From positions 68,167 to 132,166 of the forward strand of contig JANRIN010000090.1 of the NCBI GenBank assembly GCA_033764965.1: a stretch of DNA of 64,000 bases, given 5' to 3'. The notes beneath the pieces are model-generated. The model worked only from the letters and a program-made list of their open reading frames with translations, did no database searches and was not told the origin of the DNA. This stretch comes from JSC-12 sp033764965 (lineage in GTDB: Bacteria > Cyanobacteriota > Cyanobacteriia > Leptolyngbyales > Leptolyngbyaceae). Made by a program: the position numbers and the translations under genes. Each line of letters opens with the position of its first letter. The first letter of the stretch is position 1. Positions 41,212 through 49,089 of the stretch are shown here, piece by piece.

Positions 41212-42792
41212 CTAAGGCAAAAGCGCTTCTACTTTTTGGTGTTGCTCATTCAATAGCGCTTCATGGGTCAGATATTTCTCGATTTGAGCTTCAATTTGGT
41301 GGCGAACAATCTGCCGATACTCCAAAAAGTGTTCGTTCAGGGCGCAAATTGTTAAGTAATGTTCCCAAACGCGAGGGTTATGACGCAGGATACCCAGCAG
41401 GTTGAGCCAAAACCTCCAGCGGGTTTTGCGAACGACTCCTTGCCGCCAAGCAACGATCGCCAATGCTCGAACGCTCACCCAGTTAACTTTACGTAAACGA
41501 CTGGGAGTTTTGGGTGCGCCAAGCTTGAGGAAATGGCGGTAGGTGCGATCCAGGTAGAAGAGGGGGTCATACAGTTGCCAGAATGCAGCAACGTATTCCC
41601 GCGCAATGTCTTCCAAGGGGCGAGTTGGAACAAAATTCATCAGGGAAGTCTGGTTAATGTCGTTGACCTCATCCCGCAAGCGTCCTTCTTTCGTCAAACG
41701 ATGCCAGAGCGCTGTATCCGGTAGTGCCTGTAACATACTGAAGAGGGCAATTGGAATGGCATTTTGTTCTACGAATCGCACAATTCGATCGCCTGCTCCT
41801 GTTTTTTCCCCGTCAAACCCAATAATGAAGCCTGCCATCACTCGCAATCCAGCACGAGTAATAGTATCCACAGCATCGGTCAGGGAATTGCGAGTATTTT
41901 GGTGTTTTTGAGTCAAGGAAAGGCTATCTTCATCTGGTGTTTCAATTCCTAAAAACACCGCATTAAAGTTGCATTCCACCATCAACTCCATCAACTCTGG
42001 ATCGTTTGCCAGATCTACGGAAGCCTCGGTGTTGAAGTGGAATGGGTAATTATGATCTGCCATCCAGTCTTTCAATTCTCGCAGTAACAACTTGACATTG
42101 CGCTTGTTTCCAATGAAGTTGTCATCCACCATGAAAATCATCCGTCGCCAACCCAGTTCATACAACCGTTCCAGTTCTGCCAAGAGTTGAGCGGGAGCTT
42201 TGGTGCGGGGTTTGCGCCCATACAACACAATGATGTCGCAAAATTCGCATTGAAAGGGGCAGCCTCGCGAAAACTGCACTGCCATGTTGTCATAAGCGTT
42301 GAAATTCAACAGGTCAAAGCGGGGAATGGGAGTCGTGGTTACGTCTGGTTTTTCCCCATCAGATCGAAAAATGCCGCGAACTGCCCCTCGCTGTACGGCA
42401 TTGACGAACAACGGCAGTGTGATTTCTCCTTCGTCGAGAATTAAGTAGTCGGCTCCCGCAGTTTCTGCTTCGTGGGGGAGTGCTGTGGCGTAAGGTCCAC
42501 CCACTGCGACCCGTTTACCACGCCGCTTACTTTCCTGAATCAAGCTCAAAAAATCTTGCTTTTGCACAATCATGGCAGAGAGAATCACCAGGTCTGCCCA
42601 TGCCCAATCTGCTTCGGTGAGGGTTTGCACATTGCGGTCTACCAGCTTGAATTCCCACTCCTGAGGCAAAATTGCGGCAACTGTGACCAGTCCCAAAGGA
42701 GGCATCATGGCTTTGCGATCGACCAGTTCCAGCGCTTTTTCAAATGACCAAAAGCTTTTTGGAAATTGGGGGTAGAGCAGTAAAACACGCAT
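41212..42792 (-). CDS. B12-binding radical SAM protein (DUF4070 family)
   Basis: A 526-residue protein with an N-terminal cobalamin-binding fold (~1-160, 'MPPLGLVTVAAILP' ... 'GKRVAVGGPYATALP') and a radical SAM core with CxxxCxxC at 'RGCPFQCEFCDII' (~195-207). A DUF4070 C-terminal region follows. Conserved neighbours of the cluster are 'FMVDDNFIGNKRNVK' and 'FLGIETPDEDSLS'. B12-dependent radical SAM enzymes usually methylate unreactive carbons. HpnP, the 2-methylhopanoid enzyme, belongs to the same broad group but differs in the N-terminal block, so I do not call it HpnP. Start ATG 42792. Confidence 0.9.
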   Translation of the reverse strand: MRVLLLYPQFPKSFWSFEKALELVDRKAMMPPLGLVTVAAILPQEWEFKLVDRNVQTLTEADWAWADLVILSAMIVQKQDFLSLIQESKRRGKRVAVGGPYATALPHEAETAGADYLILDEGEITLPLFVNAVQRGAVRGIFRSDGEKPDVTTTPIPRFDLLNFNAYDNMAVQFSRGCPFQCEFCDIIVLYGRKPRTKAPAQLLAELERLYELGWRRMIFMVDDNFIGNKRNVKLLLRELKDWMADHNYPFHFNTEASVDLANDPELMELMVECNFNAVFLGIETPDEDSLSLTQKHQNTRNSLTDAVDTITRAGLRVMAGFIIGFDGEKTGAGDRIVRFVEQNAIPIALFSMLQALPDTALWHRLTKEGRLRDEVNDINQTSLMNFVPTRPLEDIAREYVAAFWQLYDPLFYLDRTYRHFLKLGAPKTPSRLRKVNWVSVRALAIVAWRQGVVRKTRWRFWLNLLGILRHNPRVWEHYLTICALNEHFLEYRQIVRHQIEAQIEKYLTHEALLNEQHQKVEALLP

Positions 42793-42950
42793 GATTATTC
42801 CCTTTGAAGTTCTGTAAGCATACCTTCGATTTCAGTCGGTAAGCGGCTGATTTGGAATATTTTTGCTATTGCGATCGAAGGTATGATTGCCTAGAGAGTG
42901 CTGCTTGGGATCTTGGACGAAATAATCTATAAAAGTTAGATCTGCTGTAG

Positions 42951-42972
42951 GGGGCGCACGGCTGTGCGCCCG
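42951..42972. repeat. Perfect GC hairpin, dispersed element copy A
   Basis: GGGCGCAC and GTGCGCCC pair fully around GGCT. A related, less perfect copy lies near 58411-58434. Not followed by a T-run, so not a terminator. Confidence 0.85.
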
Positions 42973-43025
42973 TACCGAGAAATTCCAGGTTAATTAATCC
43001 TCGATCCTTGGGAATCTGTATCTTG

Positions 43026-44000
43026 ATGAAGTCTGTTTTGGCACGCCTGAAGCCGCTGTTGCGCTGGTTTATTCTGGGTGCGGTGGTTGTTTTTCTGCTC
43101 CAGGTACTCCGCAAGAATTGGCAGGAAGCCACGACGATTCGAATTGATGCAGCGGGATGGGCAGCTTTAGTGATCGCCCTGGGCACAACCTTACTCGCCC
43201 ATATTTGTGCGGGTTGGGTGTGGAGTCGAATGCTACGGCATGATTTCCATCAGGCAGTCTCTGCTACGCAATTGATTCAGGCTTATCTGCAAACCAATAT
43301 TGCAAAATACCTACCTGGAAATATTTGGCATTACTATGGGCGAGTTGCCGCCGCAACCCAGGCTGGGGCAACGCTGGAAACGGCAACCGTGAGTGTGTTG
43401 GTGGAACCTTTGTTGATGGCAGCTTCGGCTTTGCTAGTTGCCTTAATTAGTGGACAAACGATCGCGGCTCATTTTGGCTGGATGGTACTTGTGTTCCTCT
43501 GGCTAATTCTATTGGTCACGCTAGCCGCCGTTCAGCCCAGAGTCCTGAATCCGCTGCTGCAAAGGCTGGCAAAAGCAAAACAAAAGAACTCTACGGCGAT
43601 CGTCCCCTCCCGATTAGATCACTACCCATTTCGAGCGCTGCTGGGAAATCTGACTTTTTTATGGCTGCGAGGGATTGGCTTTTTGTTCGCTTTTTTAGCC
43701 ATTAGCCCCTTTGACTTGACTCAAGTTCCGCTGTTGTTGAGCGGCTTTAGTTTAGCCTGGTTACTGGGGCTGATTGTGCCGGGAGCGCCAGGAGGGTTGG
43801 GAGTTTTTGAGGCAACCGCGATCGCCTTATTAGAACCCCTTCACCCGCCTGCTAAGTTACTGGCAGTTGTGGCTTGCTATCGTCTAGTCAGCAGCCTTGC
43901 AGAAGCACTGGGAGCCGGTCTAGCGTGGATTGATCAACAGGCTATGGGCAAGGTTGCCGACTCTGTTCAAGTTTCGTCTGACAGCAAATCATCATCCTGA
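43026..44000 (+). CDS. LPG synthase-TM / UPF0104 family membrane protein
   Basis: A 324-residue protein with about eight membrane helices, matching PF03706. The pattern 'TNIAKYLPGNIWHYYGR' and 'IVPGAPGGLGVFEATAIALL' is characteristic. Relatives are the membrane half of lysylphosphatidylglycerol synthase and stand-alone proteins of unknown role, some of which may flip lipids. No amino-acyl transfer domain is attached. ATG 43026 is the start; the frame opens earlier at 43008. The last 34 bp overlap the 3' end of the convergent 43967 gene. Confidence 0.85.
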   Translation: MKSVLARLKPLLRWFILGAVVVFLLQVLRKNWQEATTIRIDAAGWAALVIALGTTLLAHICAGWVWSRMLRHDFHQAVSATQLIQAYLQTNIAKYLPGNIWHYYGRVAAATQAGATLETATVSVLVEPLLMAASALLVALISGQTIAAHFGWMVLVFLWLILLVTLAAVQPRVLNPLLQRLAKAKQKNSTAIVPSRLDHYPFRALLGNLTFLWLRGIGFLFAFLAISPFDLTQVPLLLSGFSLAWLLGLIVPGAPGGLGVFEATAIALLEPLHPPAKLLAVVACYRLVSSLAEALGAGLAWIDQQAMGKVADSVQVSSDSKSSS

Positions 44001-45343
44001 GCAACTAAGCCAGGGAACAACTCCAGCCTTTCCTCATAGCGTAATTGGGAGAAAATGCGATACGTGTCTGGATTGAAGACGTGTGACTCTTCCGTTTTTT
44101 CACCATCCATCTTGACCAGATTGTACTGAACATTCTCAGCATAGATGGCAAAGGTTACGTTGAAGATTTCCAGGAAGTTGACGACCCACTGGCATTCTTC
44201 CTCAGGATAGTTTTGGTAGTGCTTAATTAACTCGGCAATTCGAGCTTCTAGATGAGTTCGAGAAAATCGAGAAATGAGAATAATTTTGAGTAGAACAATA
44301 ACCAGAGTAATGGGGCTACCTTGAGTAAGGAGTTGAATAAAAAGAGGTGAAGGCTCGGATTGATTCTCGGTTGTCAGAACATCAATGATGCGGTTACAGG
44401 TTCTGAGCAACAAAGCATCCGTCAGCATTTCCTCATCATGGCTTTTATAAAGCTCATCCAGCTTCTCACTAATTCTGACCTTCAGCGTTTCTGCCAAGCT
44501 TTCATTCTGCACAGAAAATATTAAATATCTCTGCAAACTTTGCTTGAAATCTTTGTAGTGTAATTGATCAATTTGTTGCAAAAAGATACTGGCTAAGTTG
44601 ACATAGCTAAACTTGCCGCGCCGCGCCACAATGAGTTTAATTAAGCGTAGAGCTTCGTCTCCTAAAACAGTGGGGTTTTTAGCTGCGCGATCGCTGGAAG
44701 CATGAATTTGAGACTTGGCAACATACATCGCCAACTCAAACTTGAACCGATCTTTGAGTTGCTTCGACAACGCTCTAGCCGCCTCACGCTGCTCCAGAGG
44801 ATTCTTCAAATCCACGTATTGAGGCACCAGTAGATAAGACGTGTATCGAGAAGCCCAGGGACCTTGAATGCGGTCTTCGTATCTGGACGTGAATAACTTT
44901 AACTCTTCAAAATCTTTGCTTTGAACAAAATCATTAATCCAAATACGAAGACGCTTAAGAGTTGGGGAAGCAGTATAACGATTGAAAGAGGGGTCTGCAA
45001 AAAGCTGAACAAGCTCTTGAATTGGCTTGAAATTTCTGCTGGCATCCCAGTTGTTAATCAAGATGTAACAACAGCGTTTTAGGGTATTTCTAAAATCCTC
45101 ATAATGATTAGCAAAAACAATGTCATAAATGGCTTGCATCGCGCTCGAATTAATCGAGTCTACGTGATAGATGAATAAGCGCTTAAACTCTAACAGCACC
45201 TCTTCGGGGGGCCATTTGCGAACAATCTCCAGCAAGAATTCGTAGATAATTTCTTGCGATTGCTGAAGGTTTCGTCCTTGCTTAGAAAGCCGATAGGCGC
45301 TTTCATTGGATTGAGAATTTTGGATAGGCTCCCCGATCATCAT
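43967..45343 (-). CDS. Conserved hypothetical helical protein, about 460 residues
   Basis: A 458-residue soluble protein rich in Leu, Arg, Glu and Tyr, probably an all-helical repeat scaffold. No known motif is visible. The longest recurring style is 'FLLEIVRKWPPEEVLLEFKRL', and the C-terminus is acidic ('GLVAQDDDLLSDET'). There is no signal peptide. The start is uncertain: GTG 45349 and ATG 45343 or 45340 are all in frame. An intrinsic terminator-like hairpin lies about 30 bases before the start on the same strand, suggesting attenuation. The 3' end overlaps the convergent membrane protein gene by 34 bp. Confidence 0.75.
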   Translation of the reverse strand: MMIGEPIQNSQSNESAYRLSKQGRNLQQSQEIIYEFLLEIVRKWPPEEVLLEFKRLFIYHVDSINSSAMQAIYDIVFANHYEDFRNTLKRCCYILINNWDASRNFKPIQELVQLFADPSFNRYTASPTLKRLRIWINDFVQSKDFEELKLFTSRYEDRIQGPWASRYTSYLLVPQYVDLKNPLEQREAARALSKQLKDRFKFELAMYVAKSQIHASSDRAAKNPTVLGDEALRLIKLIVARRGKFSYVNLASIFLQQIDQLHYKDFKQSLQRYLIFSVQNESLAETLKVRISEKLDELYKSHDEEMLTDALLLRTCNRIIDVLTTENQSEPSPLFIQLLTQGSPITLVIVLLKIILISRFSRTHLEARIAELIKHYQNYPEEECQWVVNFLEIFNVTFAIYAENVQYNLVKMDGEKTEESHVFNPDTYRIFSQLRYEERLELFPGLVAQDDDLLSDET

Positions 45344-45376
45344 AGCCACTCGGAATTTGTGAACGTACTACCCTAA

Positions 45377-45422
45377 CCACGAAAAAAGAAAAAACCAGTT
45401 GTGAGAAGTAAAGCTCACAACT
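45377..45422 (-). terminator. Intrinsic terminator/attenuator just upstream of the 43967-45343 gene
   Basis: On the minus strand AGTTGTGAG and CTCACAACT (9-bp arms) enclose an 8-base loop and are followed by GGTTTTTTCTTTTTT. It is 28 bases from GTG 45349. It could end the tRNA-Leu transcript or act as an attenuator for the next gene. Confidence 0.8.
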
Positions 45423-45829
45423 CACTTCTTCATCCGATGCTTTGAACAACTTTATGCGCGTTAGCTCATTTGTTTATGATCAAGTGTCTCTTTAGAGTAG
45501 TCAGTGATAGAGCAGAACTTTACCCGTGACTGTATTGTCGAAACCGCGTGACTAAAATCACAACTATCAATCTGGAAATCGAAAAAAACAAGGCTAATAG
45601 GAATCACAAATAGGAAAAAGACCTACAGTTTATTTAAACTTATCACGACACGGCTACAGCGCTGCTAACTGCGACGAGTGTAGCAAATAACACCCTAATT
45701 GCTTCAAAAAGTAAAGGATATTCTGACTATTGTGCGAAGTACATTGAACCAAAGTGTGAAATTCAATGCACCAGCAGTGAAATTCTTTGGTTGCAACAAT
45801 AATATAGACAAGAGCCAATACATCTGGAA
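45423..45829. other. Spacer between tRNA-Leu and the attenuator
   Basis: About 400 bp with no gene and no matching RNA family I can recognise (not 6S-like by eye). If the terminator above serves the tRNA transcript, this is a long 3' trailer on the minus strand. Confidence 0.4.
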
Positions 45830-45878
45830 TGGGGGCAGAGGGACTTGAACCCTCACGACCTTGCGGTCAACGGATTTT

Positions 45879-46217
45879 CATTCTCCTACAGCTTTCGCTG
45901 CTGCCGTTCAACTCATCAGGCTTTGAGAATTGGACTCTCCCTTTACCCGCACCAGCGATCGCCAAACCAGGCTTGTGGTGGGAGGGTAGCTCCCGTCGAG
46001 TCTCTGCACCTTCCGCGTTGGTCATCCGTCATTGGTCATCGGTTAAGCGTGGATCACAATTCCCTACGAACTGCGGCTACAAATAACCAAAGACTAAAGA
46101 ACAAGCGACAAACTTGGCTTGGCTCAGGATTGCCATATCAGGTTAAACCCCAACTTAGGTTTCCCTGAGTTTGAGAGCAGCCACTCAGCAGATTTCTCCA
46201 CTGAGGCTCAGTTTTCT
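45879..46217 (-). ncRNA. Self-splicing group I intron in tRNA-Leu(UAA)
   Basis: A 339-nt intron on the minus strand. Conserved core elements include AATCCTGAGCCAAGCC, GTGCAGAGACTCGACGG followed by GAGCTACCCTCC, and GAGAGTCC for P7. It starts AGAAAACTG and ends in the guanosine before AAAATCCG. The variable region between the AAGCC element and GTGCAGAG contains ATGACCA-type heptamers. No homing endonuclease is encoded. Confidence 0.95.
46017..46040. repeat. Heptamer repeats in the intron P6b region
   Basis: GTTGGTCATCCGTCATTGGTCATC (plus strand; written in two parts: GTTGGTCATCCG and TCATTGGTCATC), i.e. ATGACCA units on the intron strand. Same family as the repeats in the histidine kinase gene. 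Confidence 0.8.
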
Positions 46218-46440
46218 AAGTCCGTAGCGTCTACCATTCCGCCATGCCCCCATGTGAACAGGCTTGGTATTTGCCAGAATTTACATCCTACCATTCCAGC
46301 ACCACTTGAGAGATTTATGCAAGCTTATGGCGATCAAAAATAATTGCGATTGTAAAAGTCGCGGATTGCAGGGGGCAGGGGATAAAATATCTGCATTGCT
46401 CTGGAAGGAGCACTCGTTAAGCAAGAATTATGTAGAAACT

Positions 46441-46653
46441 ATGCTTATTGCTCTTTTGTATCTGGTTTTAGCGGGAGCTTTTCTAGTCGTTATTCCAGCC
46501 GCTTTGTACTTCTACCTGAATCAGCGCTGGTATGTGGCAAGCTCTTTCGAACGAGGATTCATGTACTTCCTGGTCTTCTTCTTTTTCCCAGGTTTGCTGC
46601 TCCTGGCTCCGTTCTTAAACTTCCGTCCTCAGCGTCGTGAGATTCCCAATTAA
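46441..46653 (+). CDS. ndhL: NAD(P)H-quinone oxidoreductase subunit L
   Basis: A 70-residue, two-helix thylakoid membrane subunit specific to cyanobacterial and chloroplast NDH-1. The family signature is 'SFERGFMYFLVFFFFPG' followed by 'LNFRPQRRE'. NDH-1 works in cyclic electron flow, respiration and CO2 uptake; loss of NdhL (IctA) impairs inorganic carbon transport in Synechocystis. The start ATG 46441 gives the normal length; the longer frame is unsupported. It is overlapped by the first base of the DUF3007 start, so ndhL, DUF3007 and trpA form a tight unit. Confidence 0.95.
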   Translation: MLIALLYLVLAGAFLVVIPAALYFYLNQRWYVASSFERGFMYFLVFFFFPGLLLLAPFLNFRPQRREIPN

Positions 46654-46973
46654 TGCGCCGGATTGACGTAGCTGGTATCGGTGTTGGTGTATTTGCTGCT
46701 GGCGGTTTGCTGTATCTGTTGTTTCAGGTTGCAGGACTGGAAGCCACTGATGCTGGAATTTGGACTCAAGCTCTGTTGGTGGCGGGGTTGGTTGGCTGGC
46801 TGTTTACCTACGGGGTTCGGGCAGTCAGTGGCTCCATGACTTATCATCAGCAGCGTCGAGACTATGAAGAGCAAGCTCTCCAGAAGCGTCTGGAAGAGCT
46901 AACTCCCGAAGAACTTGCAAAACTTCAGGCAGAAATCGAAGCGGAGCAATCTACATCCCAGCCACCGAGTTAA
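46653..46973 (+). CDS. DUF3007 family membrane protein
   Basis: A 106-residue protein with two N-terminal membrane helices (~6-26 and 34-55) and a charged helical tail ('QRRDYEEQALQKRLEELTPE'). It starts at ATG 46653, sharing the last base of the ndhL stop (TAATG), so translation is coupled. DUF3007 proteins are conserved in cyanobacteria and plastids, and this ndhL-DUF3007 order recurs; the function is unknown. The tail continues to 4 bp before trpA. Confidence 0.93.
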   Translation: MRRIDVAGIGVGVFAAGGLLYLLFQVAGLEATDAGIWTQALLVAGLVGWLFTYGVRAVSGSMTYHQQRRDYEEQALQKRLEELTPEELAKLQAEIEAEQSTSQPPS

Positions 46974-46977
46974 TTTC

Positions 46978-47787
46978 ATGAATCAAGTGACTTCTGTTTC
47001 CCAGTGCTTTGAGCAGCTACGGAGTCATGCCCGTTGTGCTTTGGTGCCTTTCATTACCGCTGGTGATCCGGATTTAGCAACAACTGAAAAAGCGTTGAGG
47101 CTGCTGGATCAGCAAGGAGCGGATTTGATTGAATTGGGGGTGCCCTACTCCGATCCGTTGGCAGACGGTCCGGTGATTCAGGCAGCGGCGACCCGATCGC
47201 TGCAGAAAGGCACTCGCCTGGATGCTGTGTTGGACGTGGTGCGGCGGGTTAGCCCAGAGATTCGGGCGCCGATCGTCCTGTTTACCTACTACAACCCCAT
47301 CTTGAATCGAGGCGTTGAGCAATTTTTACAAGAGATTGCAGCGGCGGGGGTGAAGGGATTAGTTGTCCCCGATTTGCCCCTGGAAGAAGCAGAAATTTTG
47401 CTCAATCCTGCCCGAACCTATGGCGTGGAATTGACTCTGTTGGTGGCTCCAACGACTCCACCGGAACGAATTGCCGCGATCGCAGAACGGTCCCAAGGAT
47501 TCATCTACCTGGTCAGCACAACCGGGGTGACAGGGATGCGAACCCAACTCGCCACACGGGTCAGGGATTTATTACTGGAATTACGTAACGTCACCGATAA
47601 ACCGATTGGGGTGGGCTTTGGCATTTCGCAGCCAGAGCACGCCCGTCAGGTAATGGAATGGGGAGCCGATGCGGCGATCGTGGGTAGCGCCTTTGTTAAG
47701 CGTTTAGCAGACGGCACTCCGGAGCAAGGGTTGCAGGAACTTGCAGAATTTTGTCACAGCCTGAAAGTAGCGCTCACTCCCACTTAG
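46978..47787 (+). CDS. trpA: Tryptophan synthase alpha chain
   Basis: A 269-residue TIM-barrel enzyme that cleaves indole-3-glycerol phosphate to indole and glyceraldehyde 3-phosphate; indole then channels to TrpB. Catalytic Glu52 and Asp63 lie in 'LIELGVPYSDPLADGP', and the phosphate-binding end is 'GVGFGISQPEHA' and 'GADAAIVGSAFVK'. The length is normal. ATG 46978 is chosen because the longer frame overlaps the DUF3007 gene. trpB is not here, which is common in cyanobacteria where trp genes are scattered. Confidence 0.97.
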   Translation: MNQVTSVSQCFEQLRSHARCALVPFITAGDPDLATTEKALRLLDQQGADLIELGVPYSDPLADGPVIQAAATRSLQKGTRLDAVLDVVRRVSPEIRAPIVLFTYYNPILNRGVEQFLQEIAAAGVKGLVVPDLPLEEAEILLNPARTYGVELTLLVAPTTPPERIAAIAERSQGFIYLVSTTGVTGMRTQLATRVRDLLLELRNVTDKPIGVGFGISQPEHARQVMEWGADAAIVGSAFVKRLADGTPEQGLQELAEFCHSLKVALTPT

Positions 47788-47821
47788 CTCAATTGCACAA
47801 ACTCCTTTTGGAGAATTGAGC
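47787..47821 (+). repeat. Hairpin directly after trpA
   Basis: GCTCAATT (47787-47794) pairs with AATTGAGC (47814-47821), and inner CTCC-TTTT-GGAG extends it. No T-run follows, so it is a weak terminator or mRNA stabiliser. The arm begins in the trpA stop codon. Confidence 0.6.
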
Positions 47822-48128
47822 TTGACTCTGTGATAGCAGAGACGGTAGTTTAGCCTCTAACTGGTGTATCTACGCTTTACATTTGTGAGCCTAGAGGTTG
47901 TTGCTTCGGGTGTTTCTGTTTACTCAGCTTTAGCACCGCGCTTTAAAAATTGATCTGTTAACTTTTGTTCCGTGTACTCACGTCTACTTCACACATAGAC
48001 TGGGTTTTTCTATCTCACACACTCACGCTTTTCTTTTAGTGGCTCTATAAAGAGTAATCGCTTCTATTGCTGGTCTCGCCTGTATCAAGCTCCACACTGT
48101 AGACCCTTGAATACTTTTGAGCTTTTGG
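47822..48128. other. Leader region of the surface-protein operon
   Basis: A 307-bp spacer with no gene, T/C-rich near 47990-48040. It should contain the promoter of the four-gene operon starting at 48129. I see no operator I can name. Confidence 0.4.
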
Positions 48129-49088
48129 ATGAGTTCACCAACACCGTTGGGACTCAAACGCCTGCGTCGTGCTGTTTTTGCAGTTGTCGCGGGTGGATTG
48201 AGCCTGCATGGGCTTGCAGTTTATGCCCAAACGATTATTCCAAATACCGCCACAGCGAACTTCCGCAGCACGCCGGGGGGACCGTTCCGAAACGTGCGCT
48301 CTAACACAGTCACCGTTCCTCTGGTGGCTGAACGACTGGAAATCATCAAAGTTGGCGATCGCGGTGCGGCTGAGCCTGGCGATACTGTTATATACCGCCT
48401 GTTAGTCAAGAACTCCGGAAGCAGCACGTTAACCAATCTGGTTGTCACGGATACCCTGCCGTTAGGACTGCAATACGTCAATAATTCCGCCAAAGCGTCC
48501 CTGAGTACCGCAGGTAGCCCCGATGTGCCTGTCAATATATCGGCTGGGGCGAATGGGCAGATCGTCACCTTTACCTATCCCTCCCTGGCTCCTCAGCAAA
48601 CCTTGACGATCGTGTATGCCGCCCTGCTGACTCCAGATGCAGTACGCGGTTCTGGACGAAACTCAGCCGTTGCTCGCGCCCGGAACCCAGCAGGGGGTGA
48701 GGTGGTGAGTAATAGCTCGACTCATTTGCTGAGAATTCGCCCTGGCATTCTGTCGGATTGCGGCACCATCCTTGGGCGTGTGTTTGTGGATAAGAACTTC
48801 GACGGTGAGCAACAGCCTGGAGAGCCTGGTGTTCCCAATGCTGTCGTGTTCATGGACGATGGCAACCGGATCACAACGGATGCCGAAGGGTTGTTCTCCT
48901 TGCCCTACGCGATCGCGGGTCAGCGCACTGGCACCTTGGATTTGACCAGTTTACCGGGATATACGTTAGCGCCCAATCTGTACCGGATTGAGAACAATGC
49001 GCCATCTCGTTTGGTGCGGTTAGCTCCTGGCGGTATGGCTCGTATGAACTTTGCAGTGACACCGAGCTTTAGGGAGGGTCGGCAGTAG
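48129..49088 (+). CDS. Exported DUF11 / SdrD B-like protein
   Basis: A 319-residue exported protein. The signal peptide (~1-33) ends near 'LAVYAQT'. Residues ~75-170 are a DUF11 repeat ('LEIIKVGDRGAAEPGDTVIY', 'LTNLVVTDTLPLGLQYVNNS'). Residues ~218-300 are an SdrD B-like or carboxypeptidase-regulatory beta domain ('GTILGRVFVDKNFDGEQQPG'). DUF11 and SdrD B domains are extracellular beta modules of surface proteins. The start ATG 48129 is in frame with a TTG at 48117. The next gene starts 1 bp after its stop, so the two are almost certainly co-transcribed. Confidence 0.85.
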   Translation: MSSPTPLGLKRLRRAVFAVVAGGLSLHGLAVYAQTIIPNTATANFRSTPGGPFRNVRSNTVTVPLVAERLEIIKVGDRGAAEPGDTVIYRLLVKNSGSSTLTNLVVTDTLPLGLQYVNNSAKASLSTAGSPDVPVNISAGANGQIVTFTYPSLAPQQTLTIVYAALLTPDAVRGSGRNSAVARARNPAGGEVVSNSSTHLLRIRPGILSDCGTILGRVFVDKNFDGEQQPGEPGVPNAVVFMDDGNRITTDAEGLFSLPYAIAGQRTGTLDLTSLPGYTLAPNLYRIENNAPSRLVRLAPGGMARMNFAVTPSFREGRQ

Positions 49089-49089
49089 T

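Larger units (their letters stand above)
45830..46251 (-). tRNA. trnL-UAA: tRNA-Leu (UAA), interrupted by a group I intron
   Basis: On the minus strand the 5' exon runs from 46251 to 46218 (GGGGGCATGGCGGAAT...GGACTT) and the 3' exon from 45878 to 45830. They form a seven-base-pair acceptor stem GGGGGCA/TGCCCCC with discriminator A. The anticodon stem is ACGGA/TCCGT with loop CTTAAAA, so the anticodon is UAA. A long variable arm (GACC-GCAA-GGTC) and a T arm GAGGGTTCAAGTCCCTC are present. CCA is not encoded. The intron interrupts after U34, the classic position in cyanobacteria and chloroplasts. Confidence 0.97.

Noticed and set aside
41212..42792. HpnP (2-methylhopanoid methylase)
   Set aside because: The N-terminal block and neighbourhood do not fit HpnP specifically, and no hopanoid genes are adjacent.
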